This document shows, piece after piece, positions 54,447 through 63,087 of a stretch of DNA of 64,000 nt. This DNA is from an uncultured Rhizobiaceae group bacterium (GTDB lineage: Bacteria; Pseudomonadota; Alphaproteobacteria; Rhizobiales; Rhizobiaceae), in the NCBI GenBank assembly GCA_947501445.1, contig CANMVS010000005.1, positions 62,001 to 126,000 of the forward strand. Direction: 5' to 3'. Below the pieces are notes generated by a model that saw only the letters and a program-made list of their open reading frames with translations, did no database searches and had not been told where the DNA came from. Position 1 is the first letter of the stretch; each line of letters begins with the position of its first letter. Made by a program: the position numbers and the translations under genes.

Positions 54447-56780
54447 ATGGGACACGCAGCGGAAACACGCAGCAGCAAACAGATATCCGGTGGTGTTCAC
54501 ACATCCCGCCGCCACGATTCAGCCCACAAACATGTCACTGGCAGCGCCGAATACATAGATGACATGCCAGAACCTGCGGGCACTTTGCACGCCTATCTTG
54601 GTTTGTCTGAACGAGCCCACGCCACTATTTTGTCCATTGATCTGAGCGCAGTGCGCAGTGCCCCCGGTGTCGTTGATGTATTGACCGGAGCCGACGTACC
54701 GGGTGAAAACGACATCAGCCCAACGGCACGCCATGATGAACCCGTATTGGCGGAAGGCCAGTGTGAATTTTACGGACAGCCCATTTTCGCTGTCATTGCC
54801 AAAACCCGGGCACAAGCCCGCGCCGCAAGTTTCCTGGCAAAGGTTGAGTATCAGGAACGGGATTTCAAAACTGACGTCTCCAGCGCCATTGAAGCAGATT
54901 ATCCCCATGTGACCCCACCGTTGACCCTGGCCTATGGAAACGCGGATGATGCGCTGTCGAAGGCCACGAACCGGTTTTCCGGTGAAATGCGCATTGGCGG
55001 CCAGGACCATTTCTACCTTGAGGGGCAGATCGCCATGGCGATCCCGGGTGAAGACGACGAAGTCATCGTTTTTTCCTCGACACAGCATCCAAGCGAAATT
55101 CAGCATATGGTGGCACATGCCCTTGGAACGCCTTCTGCTGCAGTCACGGTGAAGGCGCGACGCATGGGTGGTGGTTTCGGCGGCAAGGAAACGCAGGGCA
55201 ACCAGTTTGCCGCCATAGCCGCCATTGCAGCCAAGCGACACAATCGGGCGGTCAAAATCCGTCCTGACCGTGATGATGATATGATCGCCACGGGAAAACG
55301 ACATGATTTTCTGATGACCTTTGATGTCGGCCACGATGATGAAGGACGCATTGAAGGGCTCAGCGCAGTTTTTGCGGCCCGCTGCGGCTTTTCATCGGAT
55401 CTTTCAGGCCCTGTGACGGACCGGGCTCTGTTTCACGCCGATAATTGCTATTTTCTGCCCAATGTCCGGCTGACGTCACGCCCGATGAAAACCAACACGG
55501 TATCCAATACAGCCTTTCGCGGGTTTGGTGGACCTCAGGGGATGCTGGGTGGCGAGCGGGTTATTGAAGAGATTGCCTATGCCGTTGGCAAAGATCCGCT
55601 GGAAATCCGCAAACTGAATTTTTATGGTGAGACCGAGCGAAATATTACGCCGTATCATCAAAGCGTCGATGACAACATCATTGCCCGGATCGTCGAGGAA
55701 CTTGAAACCTCCAGCGATTATCAGGCGCGGCGCAAGGCGATTATCGACTTCAACCAGACCAGCCCGGTGATACGCAAGGGCATTGCGCTGACACCGGTCA
55801 AATTCGGCATCTCATTTACAGCCACCTGGTATAATCAGGCCGGCGCGCTGGTACATGTCTATCAGGACGGGTCGATCCATCTCAACCACGGCGGCACCGA
55901 GATGGGTCAGGGTCTGAATACGAAAGTGGCGCAGGTTGTTGCCGACGAATTTCAGGTCGATCTTGAAACAATTCGCATCACAGCCACAACAACAGAAAAA
56001 GTGCCCAATACCTCTGCAACAGCCGCCTCCTCCGGCTCTGACCTTAATGGTATGGCAGCAGCCAACGCGGCGGAGCAGATCAAGACCCGCCTCGTTGCAT
56101 TTGCGGTTGAACACTATGGGGTTCATGAGGAGCAGGTCACATTTGTTCCCAACCATGTGCAGGTTGGCAACCAGTTGATCCCCTTTGCCGACTTTGTCAA
56201 AAAGGCATATTTTGCCCGTGTGCAGCTCTCAGCCGCCGGATTTTACAAAACGCCTGATATCCATTGGGACCGGGAAAAGGGTCAGGGGCGTCCGTTTTTC
56301 TACTTTGCCTACGGTGCGTCGGTTTCCGAGGTTTCAATTGATACGCTGACCGGTGAGTATCATGTTGACCGTGTCGATGTTCTTCATGATGTGGGTCGCT
56401 CACTCAATCCGGCCATTGACCTTGGTCAGGTTGAGGGTGCCTTTGTTCAGGGCATGGGCTGGCTGACGACGGAAGAATTGTGGTGGGATGACAATGGTCG
56501 GTTACGGACGCACGCCCCTTCTACCTATAAGATTCCCCTGGCCTCGGACAGACCAAAGGAATTCAACGTTCAACTGGCAACCTGGTCAACTAACAAGGAG
56601 CGCACGATCCGACGTTCAAAGGCTGTTGGAGAGCCGCCCTTTATGCTGGCCAATTCCGTGCTCGAAGCCCTGTCGATGGCAACGGCCAGCGTTGCCGACT
56701 ATAAAACCTGCCCTCGCCTTGACGCGCCAGCAACCCCTGAACGTATCCTGTTGGCTGTCGAGCGGCTCAGAAAGGGCTGA
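54447..56780 (+). CDS. xdhB: Xanthine dehydrogenase large (molybdopterin) subunit
   Basis: This 777-aa subunit binds the molybdenum cofactor and oxidises the purine. Key motifs: GGFGGKETQGNQ (pterin contact), NTAFRGFGGPQGM (substrate Arg), GGTEMGQGLNTKVAQV and KAVGEPPFMLANSV (catalytic Glu). Size and order are standard for bacterial XdhB. Followed 2 bp later by xdhC. Confidence 0.95.
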   Translation: MGHAAETRSSKQISGGVHTSRRHDSAHKHVTGSAEYIDDMPEPAGTLHAYLGLSERAHATILSIDLSAVRSAPGVVDVLTGADVPGENDISPTARHDEPVLAEGQCEFYGQPIFAVIAKTRAQARAASFLAKVEYQERDFKTDVSSAIEADYPHVTPPLTLAYGNADDALSKATNRFSGEMRIGGQDHFYLEGQIAMAIPGEDDEVIVFSSTQHPSEIQHMVAHALGTPSAAVTVKARRMGGGFGGKETQGNQFAAIAAIAAKRHNRAVKIRPDRDDDMIATGKRHDFLMTFDVGHDDEGRIEGLSAVFAARCGFSSDLSGPVTDRALFHADNCYFLPNVRLTSRPMKTNTVSNTAFRGFGGPQGMLGGERVIEEIAYAVGKDPLEIRKLNFYGETERNITPYHQSVDDNIIARIVEELETSSDYQARRKAIIDFNQTSPVIRKGIALTPVKFGISFTATWYNQAGALVHVYQDGSIHLNHGGTEMGQGLNTKVAQVVADEFQVDLETIRITATTTEKVPNTSATAASSGSDLNGMAAANAAEQIKTRLVAFAVEHYGVHEEQVTFVPNHVQVGNQLIPFADFVKKAYFARVQLSAAGFYKTPDIHWDREKGQGRPFFYFAYGASVSEVSIDTLTGEYHVDRVDVLHDVGRSLNPAIDLGQVEGAFVQGMGWLTTEELWWDDNGRLRTHAPSTYKIPLASDRPKEFNVQLATWSTNKERTIRRSKAVGEPPFMLANSVLEALSMATASVADYKTCPRLDAPATPERILLAVERLRKG

Positions 56781-56782
56781 CA

Positions 56783-57604
56783 ATGAAGGCCTCCGCGGAC
56801 GCGCTGCAGCAATTTATCGATGCCAGTGGCCCGCTCGTCCGTGTGGAAGTAACACGCGCACAGGGATCAACACCACGAGAAACCGGTACGTGGATGCTCG
56901 TGTCAGTAGCCGATATATTTGGCACAATCGGCGGCGGTCAACTGGAACTCATGGCCATCAATGAGGCGCGATCCCTCATTGCATCTGAGCAGCGTGACCA
57001 GATCATGGATATTCCACTGGGCCCCGAAATCGGCCAGTGTTGCGGCGGTCGGGTGGCCCTCACATTGGCCAGACTGGATGCGCAACTGACGCAAACCCTG
57101 CTTGATACCGCCGCAAGCGACGATGACGCACGGCCACATGTGTATGTTTTTGGTGCCGGACACGTTGGCAAGGCCCTGTCGCACTGCTTGAGCCTGTTGC
57201 CGGTCCGCACATTCCTGATTGAGACCCGTGAAGACGAGCTCAATGCGGCAACGGCACCGATTGAAAAGCGCCTGTCCGCCATGCCTGAAAGTCTGATTGA
57301 TGCGGCACCGGCCGGGTCCGCTTTCATCGTACTGACACACGACCACGCTCTGGATTTCATCATTATCCGCCAGGCATTGCTGCGAAAGGATGCTGCCTAT
57401 ATCGGCATGATCGGCTCAAAAACAAAACGCGCAACCTATCTCAGCTGGCATCAGAATGAGGGCGGTGACAAAGCTGAATGTGACCGCCTCATTTGTCCGA
57501 TTGGCGATGTGGGCGTCGATGACAAACGCCCGCAGGTCATCGCAGCACTGGTTGCAAGTGAAGTGATTTCAGTGCTGATGGGTAGTCAAGCCGCATCATG
57601 CTAG
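56783..57604 (+). CDS. xdhC: Xanthine dehydrogenase accessory protein XdhC
   Basis: This 273-aa chaperone inserts sulfurated molybdenum cofactor into XdhB. Domains: N-terminal XdhC/CoxI part (ARAQGSTPRETGTWMLVS-like start VTRAQGSTPRETG; IGGGQLE; GQCCGGRVALTL with the conserved Cys pair) and a C-terminal Rossmann part (VYVFGAGHVGKAL; YIGMIGSKTKRATYL). Last gene of xdhABC. Confidence 0.93.
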   Translation: MKASADALQQFIDASGPLVRVEVTRAQGSTPRETGTWMLVSVADIFGTIGGGQLELMAINEARSLIASEQRDQIMDIPLGPEIGQCCGGRVALTLARLDAQLTQTLLDTAASDDDARPHVYVFGAGHVGKALSHCLSLLPVRTFLIETREDELNAATAPIEKRLSAMPESLIDAAPAGSAFIVLTHDHALDFIIIRQALLRKDAAYIGMIGSKTKRATYLSWHQNEGGDKAECDRLICPIGDVGVDDKRPQVIAALVASEVISVLMGSQAASC

Positions 57605-57651
57605 AATGGACGTTTTGATAACGTTCCGGGTGTGTTTCATGCGCACCCATA

Positions 57652-58272
57652 TCAGCTAACCCTCTTGAACAGATAGGCATAAGGGGTTCTCGTATAGGCA
57701 ATGCCAATCCCGCCCTGCCTGACGCGCTCGCGCGTGATGATCTGTGATTTCTTGGGGATCAGGAAACGCTCAAGAGCATGGTCGTCGATTTTATATTGGC
57801 CGCTTGCCGATACGACCACCGCGGACAATTCAAATCGGGGATCCAGCGCAGCAAGCGCAACGTCACCATGGCTTGAATTGACCAGAAGCAACCCGCCAAT
57901 ACCCAACAGATGGCCACAGGCATCGGAAATGAAACCAGCATAAAGGGAGATAAGCAGATCGAAACTGCGTTCTTTCAACGGCAGTGCATGATAGTCGCCA
58001 TGAATAAATTGTACCTTTGCGTGTGGCGCACCGCCATGATCGGCAATGATCTGTCGCATTTCCGGTTCATCACCGAAGAACTGCGCGGCGCGGCGGTCCA
58101 TGTCGGCATAGGTCACATCTGCGAACACGAAAGACGGTGCAATATCAACGTAACAGCCGGGGTAAAGCACCTTTTGTGCTGATACTGCCGTGCTGACGGC
58201 CTGAAACAGCCGCCACCGGTCGCCCTTGTGGCGGTCCTGTTTTTCCCAAAGGGCCAGGGTCTTTGTACTCAT
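57652..58272 (-). CDS. Methyltransferase-like protein of unknown function
   Basis: This 206-aa protein has a class I SAM-methyltransferase-like layout: VLYPGCYVDIAPSFVFADVT (motif I position, but degenerate in glycines), FIHGDYHALPLKERSFDLLI (motif II/III) and LLGIGGLLLVNSS. The weak glycine loop makes SAM binding uncertain. Its ATG overlaps the stop of the FAD-oxidoreductase gene (ATGA), so the two are co-translated. The longer frame from 58338 is rejected. Confidence 0.6.
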   Translation of the reverse strand: MSTKTLALWEKQDRHKGDRWRLFQAVSTAVSAQKVLYPGCYVDIAPSFVFADVTYADMDRRAAQFFGDEPEMRQIIADHGGAPHAKVQFIHGDYHALPLKERSFDLLISLYAGFISDACGHLLGIGGLLLVNSSHGDVALAALDPRFELSAVVVSASGQYKIDDHALERFLIPKKSQIITRERVRQGGIGIAYTRTPYAYLFKRVS

Positions 58273-59213
58273 ACCAGGCATGCCTGTGCTGCATTCCAGC
58301 GTTGCATCGCCAATTCGTGGACCATCATCTCCACACAAAATCCACCCTCAGACACGGCTGCTGCAATGCCGCTGAATCCGATCCGTGCATCACCGACGAC
58401 ATAAAGGCCGGGAATATTGGTTTTGCCGGATGCGTCGGCAAGCTCTGCCATGCCCCAGTCATTTTTGTCATTTGAAACCACACCCAGACGCTCTGCAAAG
58501 TCAGTCGCAGGCTCGGAAAACTCTTCTATGACAAATCCGCTTTGACGGGCGATCTTTCTGCCATCCTCCAGCGCAACATGGGTCAGCCTGCCGCCATCGG
58601 ACAGCAGCGCAGCAACCCTGCTTTCCTCAACTGCAATGCCTCTTGAACAAAGTTGCGCTTTCAGGGCTTTTTCCAGTGGGCTGCCATTGGTGAAAACGAC
58701 CATATCCTTTGACCAGATCGACATGATCGGCACAAAATGCTCCACCGCACCACTGCCAAATATTGCCAGAGCTTCATCTGCATGTTCAAACCCATCACAG
58801 AACGGACAGGGATAGACCGTTTTGCCATAGACCGGTTCAATGCCGGGCAAATCCAACAGATCCAGGTTGTCAAGGTGACCGGTGGCAATCAGCAGCCGTG
58901 TTGCCATCAGGGATTTGCCAGCAGCTGTTGTGGCTGAAAAGCCCCCGGGCATATGCGCAACCTCCACGACACTATCAGTGACATAGCGAACGGACGGGTA
59001 TTTCTTCAGCTGTTGTTTGGCTACAGCCAATAGTTCGCTGGGATGAGCACCATCCCGTGTCAGGAACCCGTGAGACGCCGTGGTGACAAAATTGCGCGGG
59101 GTCTCGGCATTTACAAGCGCGGTTTTCATGCGGGCCCGGCCGGCAACAAGCGCAGCGGACTGGCCCGCTGGTCCACCGCCTATAATAATAAGGTCGTAAG
59201 ATTGATCCGTCAT
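58269..59213 (-). CDS. Thioredoxin reductase-like FAD/NAD(P) oxidoreductase
   Basis: This 314-aa flavoprotein has the FAD-binding IIGGGPAGQSAALVAGRARM, a disulfide motif CPFCDGFE in place of the thioredoxin reductase CATC, an NAD(P) loop (IFGSGAVEHFVPIM) and the closing NIPGLYVVGDARIGFSGIA. It belongs to the thioredoxin reductase-like (GliT-type) branch whose substrates are dithiol small molecules or unknown. Co-transcribed with the methyltransferase-like gene and divergent from an AraC-type regulator. Confidence 0.85.
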   Translation of the reverse strand: MTDQSYDLIIIGGGPAGQSAALVAGRARMKTALVNAETPRNFVTTASHGFLTRDGAHPSELLAVAKQQLKKYPSVRYVTDSVVEVAHMPGGFSATTAAGKSLMATRLLIATGHLDNLDLLDLPGIEPVYGKTVYPCPFCDGFEHADEALAIFGSGAVEHFVPIMSIWSKDMVVFTNGSPLEKALKAQLCSRGIAVEESRVAALLSDGGRLTHVALEDGRKIARQSGFVIEEFSEPATDFAERLGVVSNDKNDWGMAELADASGKTNIPGLYVVGDARIGFSGIAAAVSEGGFCVEMMVHELAMQRWNAAQACLV

Positions 59214-59331
59214 GGCGAACTCTTTCTGTGCACGGTGTGTAACAGCCCTTTGTTTAGGCCATTCGACCGCGTTGCTTCAGAGCGTGGACACGGGTATTAT
59301 CGGCTGATCTTATGATTTTGCAGATTTGCGC

Positions 59332-60162
59332 ATGACAACAGACAACCCGCTCGAGGCACCACATCCGTCCTGTTACGTCATTCATGAGACGGGCGTAACC
59401 ACGTCGCCTGCTCCCGTCGCAGTGCATGTTGAACACGGTTTGATCCTTGTCCTGAATGGATGGTTCACGATGGAGCAGCGCTATGAAGCGCTGTCACTTC
59501 CCGGCAGTGTCACAATTGTTCCGGCAGGCGTGCCGCATCGCCCGCTTGCAGGTGAAAACCTTGATTACTGGCTCCTGGGATTTTCTGCTGGCGGATTTGG
59601 TTTTGATGAAGCCCAATCCATCATGCGCCCGTTTGCCGAAGTTCGTCTGGGCACGGTTCCGGTTGTCGCACTGGATCAGCTTGCGCAGCAGCGTATACAG
59701 GCATGGTTTCAGGCGCTGGCTGCAGAAACAACGCTGCAAACGCCGGAGAGCGCCGACGTTCAGCGCAGCCTCATTACGCTGGTATTGGCTGAGGTGTCCC
59801 GCGCCAGGCCGCGTACCGGCGAGGACACACAAACATCGGCCCTGGTCGCCAGGGCTTTGCTCTTCATCCAGCAGCAGAGCCTTTCGCCCATTTCCTTGAG
59901 CGATGTCGCAGATGCAGTGGGCCGCACGCCTGCACATGTTGCCGCTGTGGTAAAATCCGAGACCGGCTTTACCGTTGGTACGTGGATCACCTCAGCGCGT
60001 GTGGCAAAGGCCGCACTGCTGTTGCAGCATACCGATCTGGCTGTTGATCAGATCGCCCCACATGTTGGCTGGCAGGACACCACACACTTCATTCGCCAAT
60101 TTCGCAAGATCTACGGCATGACACCTGCCAGATGGCGCAAAAGCATAAAAACAGCGAGATAG
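59332..60162 (+). CDS. AraC-family regulator
   Basis: This 276-aa protein has an N-terminal cupin-like sensor (LILVLNGWFTMEQRYEALSL; VPAGVPHRPLAGENL) and a C-terminal AraC domain (LSDVADAVGRTPAHVAAVVK; QIAPHVGWQDTTHFIRQFRK; MTPARWRK). The ATG at 59332 is taken over the TTG at 59326. It is divergent from the FAD-oxidoreductase pair, its likely target. Confidence 0.82.
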   Translation: MTTDNPLEAPHPSCYVIHETGVTTSPAPVAVHVEHGLILVLNGWFTMEQRYEALSLPGSVTIVPAGVPHRPLAGENLDYWLLGFSAGGFGFDEAQSIMRPFAEVRLGTVPVVALDQLAQQRIQAWFQALAAETTLQTPESADVQRSLITLVLAEVSRARPRTGEDTQTSALVARALLFIQQQSLSPISLSDVADAVGRTPAHVAAVVKSETGFTVGTWITSARVAKAALLLQHTDLAVDQIAPHVGWQDTTHFIRQFRKIYGMTPARWRKSIKTAR

Positions 60163-60240
60163 GCTGCGTCGATGAAGACGGGGCCGTCGCTTGATGGGCA
60201 GCCGGTCTAACCCTGCGATTGCAAACAGTGTTGGGCATAT

Positions 60241-60318
60241 GTTGATGCAGTGCATCAACCACAGCGCAAACATTAACTTCTTTTAAGTTTAAACTCGGAA
60301 ATATATACCCATATGGGT
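60241..60318. promoter_or_regulatory. Palindromes upstream of the first RAHKFWR small gene
   Basis: GTTGATGCA-G-TGCATCAAC (60241-60259) is a perfect 9+1+9 palindrome, and ACCCATATGGGT (60307-60318) a perfect 12-bp palindrome, 54 bp before the ATG at 60373. The second sits at a position suited to an operator. A third short repeat, CGGGT-N5-ACCCG, lies near 60323-60337. Confidence 0.45.
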
Positions 60319-60372
60319 GGTACGGGTAGTTAACCCGCGACAAGCATGTTTCACAGAAGAAAGGATAGATAG

Positions 60373-60525
60373 ATGTTTAACAAACTGGCCAACCGAAGAA
60401 TGAATGATATTGACGGCCGCATCCGTCAACTTGTTGACAATCAGGACAACCTGTCCATGAATCAGGTGGATCGGCTTAACAGGCTCGATCGTGCACACAA
60501 ATTCTGGCGCCGTATTGCAGGATAA
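60373..60525 (+). CDS. Unrecognised 50-aa protein with RAHKFWR C-terminus (twin 1)
   Basis: The frame (begins MFNKLANRRMNDIDGRIRQL, ends LDRAHKFWRRIAG) has a strong ribosome site (AAGGA, spacing 7) and is followed by a terminator hairpin. It is basic, helical and without a signal or membrane segment. It has exactly the same length as twin 2 at 61008 and shares RAHKFWR at the same distance from the end, so both are probably real genes of one small family. Function unknown; nucleic-acid or membrane binding are guesses from charge. Confidence 0.65.
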   Translation: MFNKLANRRMNDIDGRIRQLVDNQDNLSMNQVDRLNRLDRAHKFWRRIAG

Positions 60526-60562
60526 ACCAGTTTGTGCAGGACGAGAATCATTCAAAACCGGA

Positions 60563-60610
60563 GTGTTTTCGCCGGATTCGCCGCTGGCGAAGACACTTTC
60601 GCGTTTTTGC
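60563..60610 (+). terminator. Terminator after twin 1
   Basis: GTGTTTTCGCC (60563-60573) pairs with GGCGAAGACAC (60586-60596) with a single T-G wobble, followed by TTTCGCGTTTTT. Confidence 0.7.
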
Positions 60611-60956
60611 CCCACTGCCCTGCCTACCCAGGACCTTTCACACCTGACACTTCGCAATAATTGATTTTCCCAAAAATATTCAAATCCTCCTTACCGGCGC
60701 GATCCGTTGGCATTATCGCTCTGCGGTAACTGGAAAATTGTGGCATTTGTCATGTTCTTTCTTTGGAGGCAATTTCGGCCTTATCGCCCTTATGCGATAG
60801 AATTGATCTCAAATTTTGGAAATATCAAAAGCGCATCCGGAAATCGAACCATCGCGGAGTGGCGTATAATCAGTTGATATTATTATATTTTACATATATT
60901 AACTTGTTTTCAGTTTAAATGAGCCATTGAGTACCTATATATATATAACAATGAGC
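60611..60956. other. AT-rich intergenic region between the twin small genes
   Basis: Mostly non-coding. A 41-codon frame at about 60750-60875 (MFFLWRQFRPYRPYAIELIS onward) lacks a ribosome site and is not accepted as a gene. The stretch 60880-60950 is very AT-rich with TATATATATATA and probably carries the promoter of twin 2. Confidence 0.45.
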
Positions 60957-60989
60957 AACATCACAGTAGCGATCAAAGCCCGTGATGTT
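60957..60989 (+). promoter_or_regulatory. 5'-leader hairpin before twin 2
   Basis: AACATCAC (60957-60964) pairs with GTGATGTT (60982-60989) across 17 bases, ending 8 bp before the AAAGGAAAGG ribosome site of the small gene. Confidence 0.5.
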
Positions 60990-61007
60990 TTATGAAAGGA
61001 AAGGAAA

Positions 61008-61160
61008 ATGGCCCATAATTCAACGCAGCTTCACAAAACTGATATCCACGGTCATCGCCGGGAGATCACTGCAATGCAGGATACGATCAGCTGTGACCAG
61101 GATATCCGTCCGGTTCGACTGAACAGGGCGCATAAATTCTGGCGCGGCATGGCAAGATAG
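61008..61160 (+). CDS. Unrecognised 50-aa protein with RAHKFWR C-terminus (twin 2)
   Basis: The frame (begins MAHNSTQLHKTDIHGHRREI, ends VRLNRAHKFWRGMAR) follows a very strong ribosome site (AAAGGAAAGGAAA). It matches twin 1 in length (50 aa) and in the terminal LNRAHKFWR block; both twins also have a central Q-D segment (DNQDN in twin 1, CDQDI in twin 2). The N-terminal half is diverged. A leader hairpin precedes it. Convergent with the LivM-fusion gene, whose stop is 50 bp away. Confidence 0.65.
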   Translation: MAHNSTQLHKTDIHGHRREITAMQDTISCDQDIRPVRLNRAHKFWRGMAR

Positions 61161-61210
61161 GATGATAAAACCGCAAGGCAACAGTTTGGATCTGCTTCAG
61201 ATGATCCGGG

Positions 61211-63073
61211 TTACAATTGCCCCTTTTCTGGAAAAATCCGGGCAATGAAGCCACGCAACATCGCGTTGAATGGCTCGGGTTTTTCCAGAAAGGGGGCGTG
61301 ACCTGCATCACCAACATTTTGCGGTTTACCCTGCCATATGTCCCCATAGGTAAATTGCCTGCAGTATCCATGGTTGATAAATGGGTCCAGGGGACCATTG
61401 ATCATGGCGAACGGGATATCTCCTGACCGCAGCATTCTGGTTTGTCTCGGCCAATCAAGCGTTTTCAGCTTGGCGAAAACCTGTTCGCGGGCCTGCCCGT
61501 CCGTGCGCCAGACGGCCTGCCACAGTAATGGTTCCAGGCCTTTCTTCATACCAATCGTATGGGTGGCGTAATTGTACTTCTCGTGTGGCGAGTGAAACCG
61601 CTTTCCGGCAAGTTCCATGTGCGGCGTCGGTACGTAACCACGGGGCATATCATCAGGATATTTGGCGATGGGAGATGTTCCGCAAATAGCCAATCCGGCC
61701 AGCGGACCACCTGTGGCCGCATATTCCAATGCAACATATCCACCCAGTGACCAGCCAAAGACAATCGGCTTGCCCAAGCCAAGTTCCGCGACAAGATCGT
61801 CGACAATTTGCGCATAAGCCTCGACATTGTAGTGGACTTCCGGATCGCCGTTGGGTGAAACACCATGGCCTGGCAGGTCGAAGGCAACAACGCGAAACCG
61901 GTCGCTGAAGGCTGAAAACTGGTGTCGAAACACCTCTTTGCATGAGGAGTTACCGTGGATGAAAATGAGTGCCTGATCGCCCGTTCGCGTATCGCAGACG
62001 GAAACCTCTCCGTGACGGGTTCGCATCAGTCGATCAGCGAACCCCATTGCAGCGCGCCGCTCACCGGCACGAAACATTCGGCGGTATGAAGCAATGATCC
62101 GCGTTTTCAATCTGTTCAAACCACCCCAGATTTCCTGAATTGCAGCGAACAGACCACCCGGATATAGGATCACCACACTGATAATCACAACGGCAATGAT
62201 GATGTTTCGCCAAGACCCATAATCACCAAGGATTTGAGAAAGGATCGTGATTACAAATGCTGCAATCAATGAACCCCAGATGGTCGAAATACCACCCAGC
62301 AGCAAGACCGAAAGGGTAATCGTCAGGAAACCCAACCCGAATACATCCGGGGATGCGACCCGCAGATAGGCACCATAGAACCCTCCGGCCAATCCCGGGA
62401 AGAAAGATGAGGCACACAATGTCAAAAGACGTATACGCCCTTCCGAGGTGCCCCGGGCCATGGCGTAGTACTTATTGTCCCGCATTGCCTTTATGGCGCG
62501 GCCAAGCGATGAGCGTTCCAGCTTGTATAAAAACACCGTCGAGACCGATAAAAGCACCAGGGCCAGATAGTAATAGCCAATACGATTGTCACTGCTCAAT
62601 CTGTAGTCGGCAATGCTCAGCCGTGGCAACAACACCATACCGCTGGTACCGCCGGTGAAAGCTGATTGGCTTACAACGATCTGCAACAGCAATTGTGTCG
62701 CCGCAATGGTGACGAGGATGACATAAATGCCTTCCAGGCGCAAAATAGGAATGGCAAGCAGTGCGGCAAAGGCAACCGACAGCACCGGCGCAAGCATAAA
62801 TGCAAGCCAGGGGTCAACACCCAGGACCTTGGAGGCAATGCCGTAGCTATAAAGGCCAATGGCAAAGAAACCGAGATGGGCGAAATTCACGATCCCCCCA
62901 TACCCCAGTGAAATATCCCAGTTGGATGCCAGAATTGCATAGATGAAAACCAATATCATCGTGTGCCGGGTATAGGTGTCCGTGAACACAAACGGCAGTG
63001 CCAGCAGCAGTACAAAGATGATGGTGATCGGCCAAAAGCCGTTGCTGCGATGAAAAGGCGGGGCGTATTTCAA
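61211..63073 (-). CDS. LivM-type ABC permease fused to an alpha/beta hydrolase
   Basis: This 620-aa protein joins two domains. Residues 1 to about 325 are a branched-chain amino-acid type permease (LivM): several transmembrane helices, WDISLGYGGIVNFAHLGFFA and FLTITLSVLLLGGISTIWGS. After a basic linker (residues about 326-360) comes a complete alpha/beta hydrolase: FIHGNSSCKEVF (oxyanion region), nucleophile GWSLGGYVALEYA, acid Asp in NGPLDPFIN and catalytic His in GDAGHAPFLEKPE. Normally LivM ends near residue 320. The hydrolase would lie in the cytoplasm next to the channel and may cut an ester or amide of the imported solute. It lies 14 bp after the LivH gene. Confidence 0.88.
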   Translation of the reverse strand: MKYAPPFHRSNGFWPITIIFVLLLALPFVFTDTYTRHTMILVFIYAILASNWDISLGYGGIVNFAHLGFFAIGLYSYGIASKVLGVDPWLAFMLAPVLSVAFAALLAIPILRLEGIYVILVTIAATQLLLQIVVSQSAFTGGTSGMVLLPRLSIADYRLSSDNRIGYYYLALVLLSVSTVFLYKLERSSLGRAIKAMRDNKYYAMARGTSEGRIRLLTLCASSFFPGLAGGFYGAYLRVASPDVFGLGFLTITLSVLLLGGISTIWGSLIAAFVITILSQILGDYGSWRNIIIAVVIISVVILYPGGLFAAIQEIWGGLNRLKTRIIASYRRMFRAGERRAAMGFADRLMRTRHGEVSVCDTRTGDQALIFIHGNSSCKEVFRHQFSAFSDRFRVVAFDLPGHGVSPNGDPEVHYNVEAYAQIVDDLVAELGLGKPIVFGWSLGGYVALEYAATGGPLAGLAICGTSPIAKYPDDMPRGYVPTPHMELAGKRFHSPHEKYNYATHTIGMKKGLEPLLWQAVWRTDGQAREQVFAKLKTLDWPRQTRMLRSGDIPFAMINGPLDPFINHGYCRQFTYGDIWQGKPQNVGDAGHAPFLEKPEPFNAMLRGFIARIFPEKGQL

Positions 63074-63087
63074 GCGAATGGATTCCC

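Noticed and set aside
54519-55334. 271-codon leftward frame opposite xdhB
   Set aside because: Shadow of a well-conserved enzyme gene.
60750-60875. 41-codon frame between the twin small genes
   Set aside because: No ribosome site and no similarity to the twins beyond a chance F-W-R.
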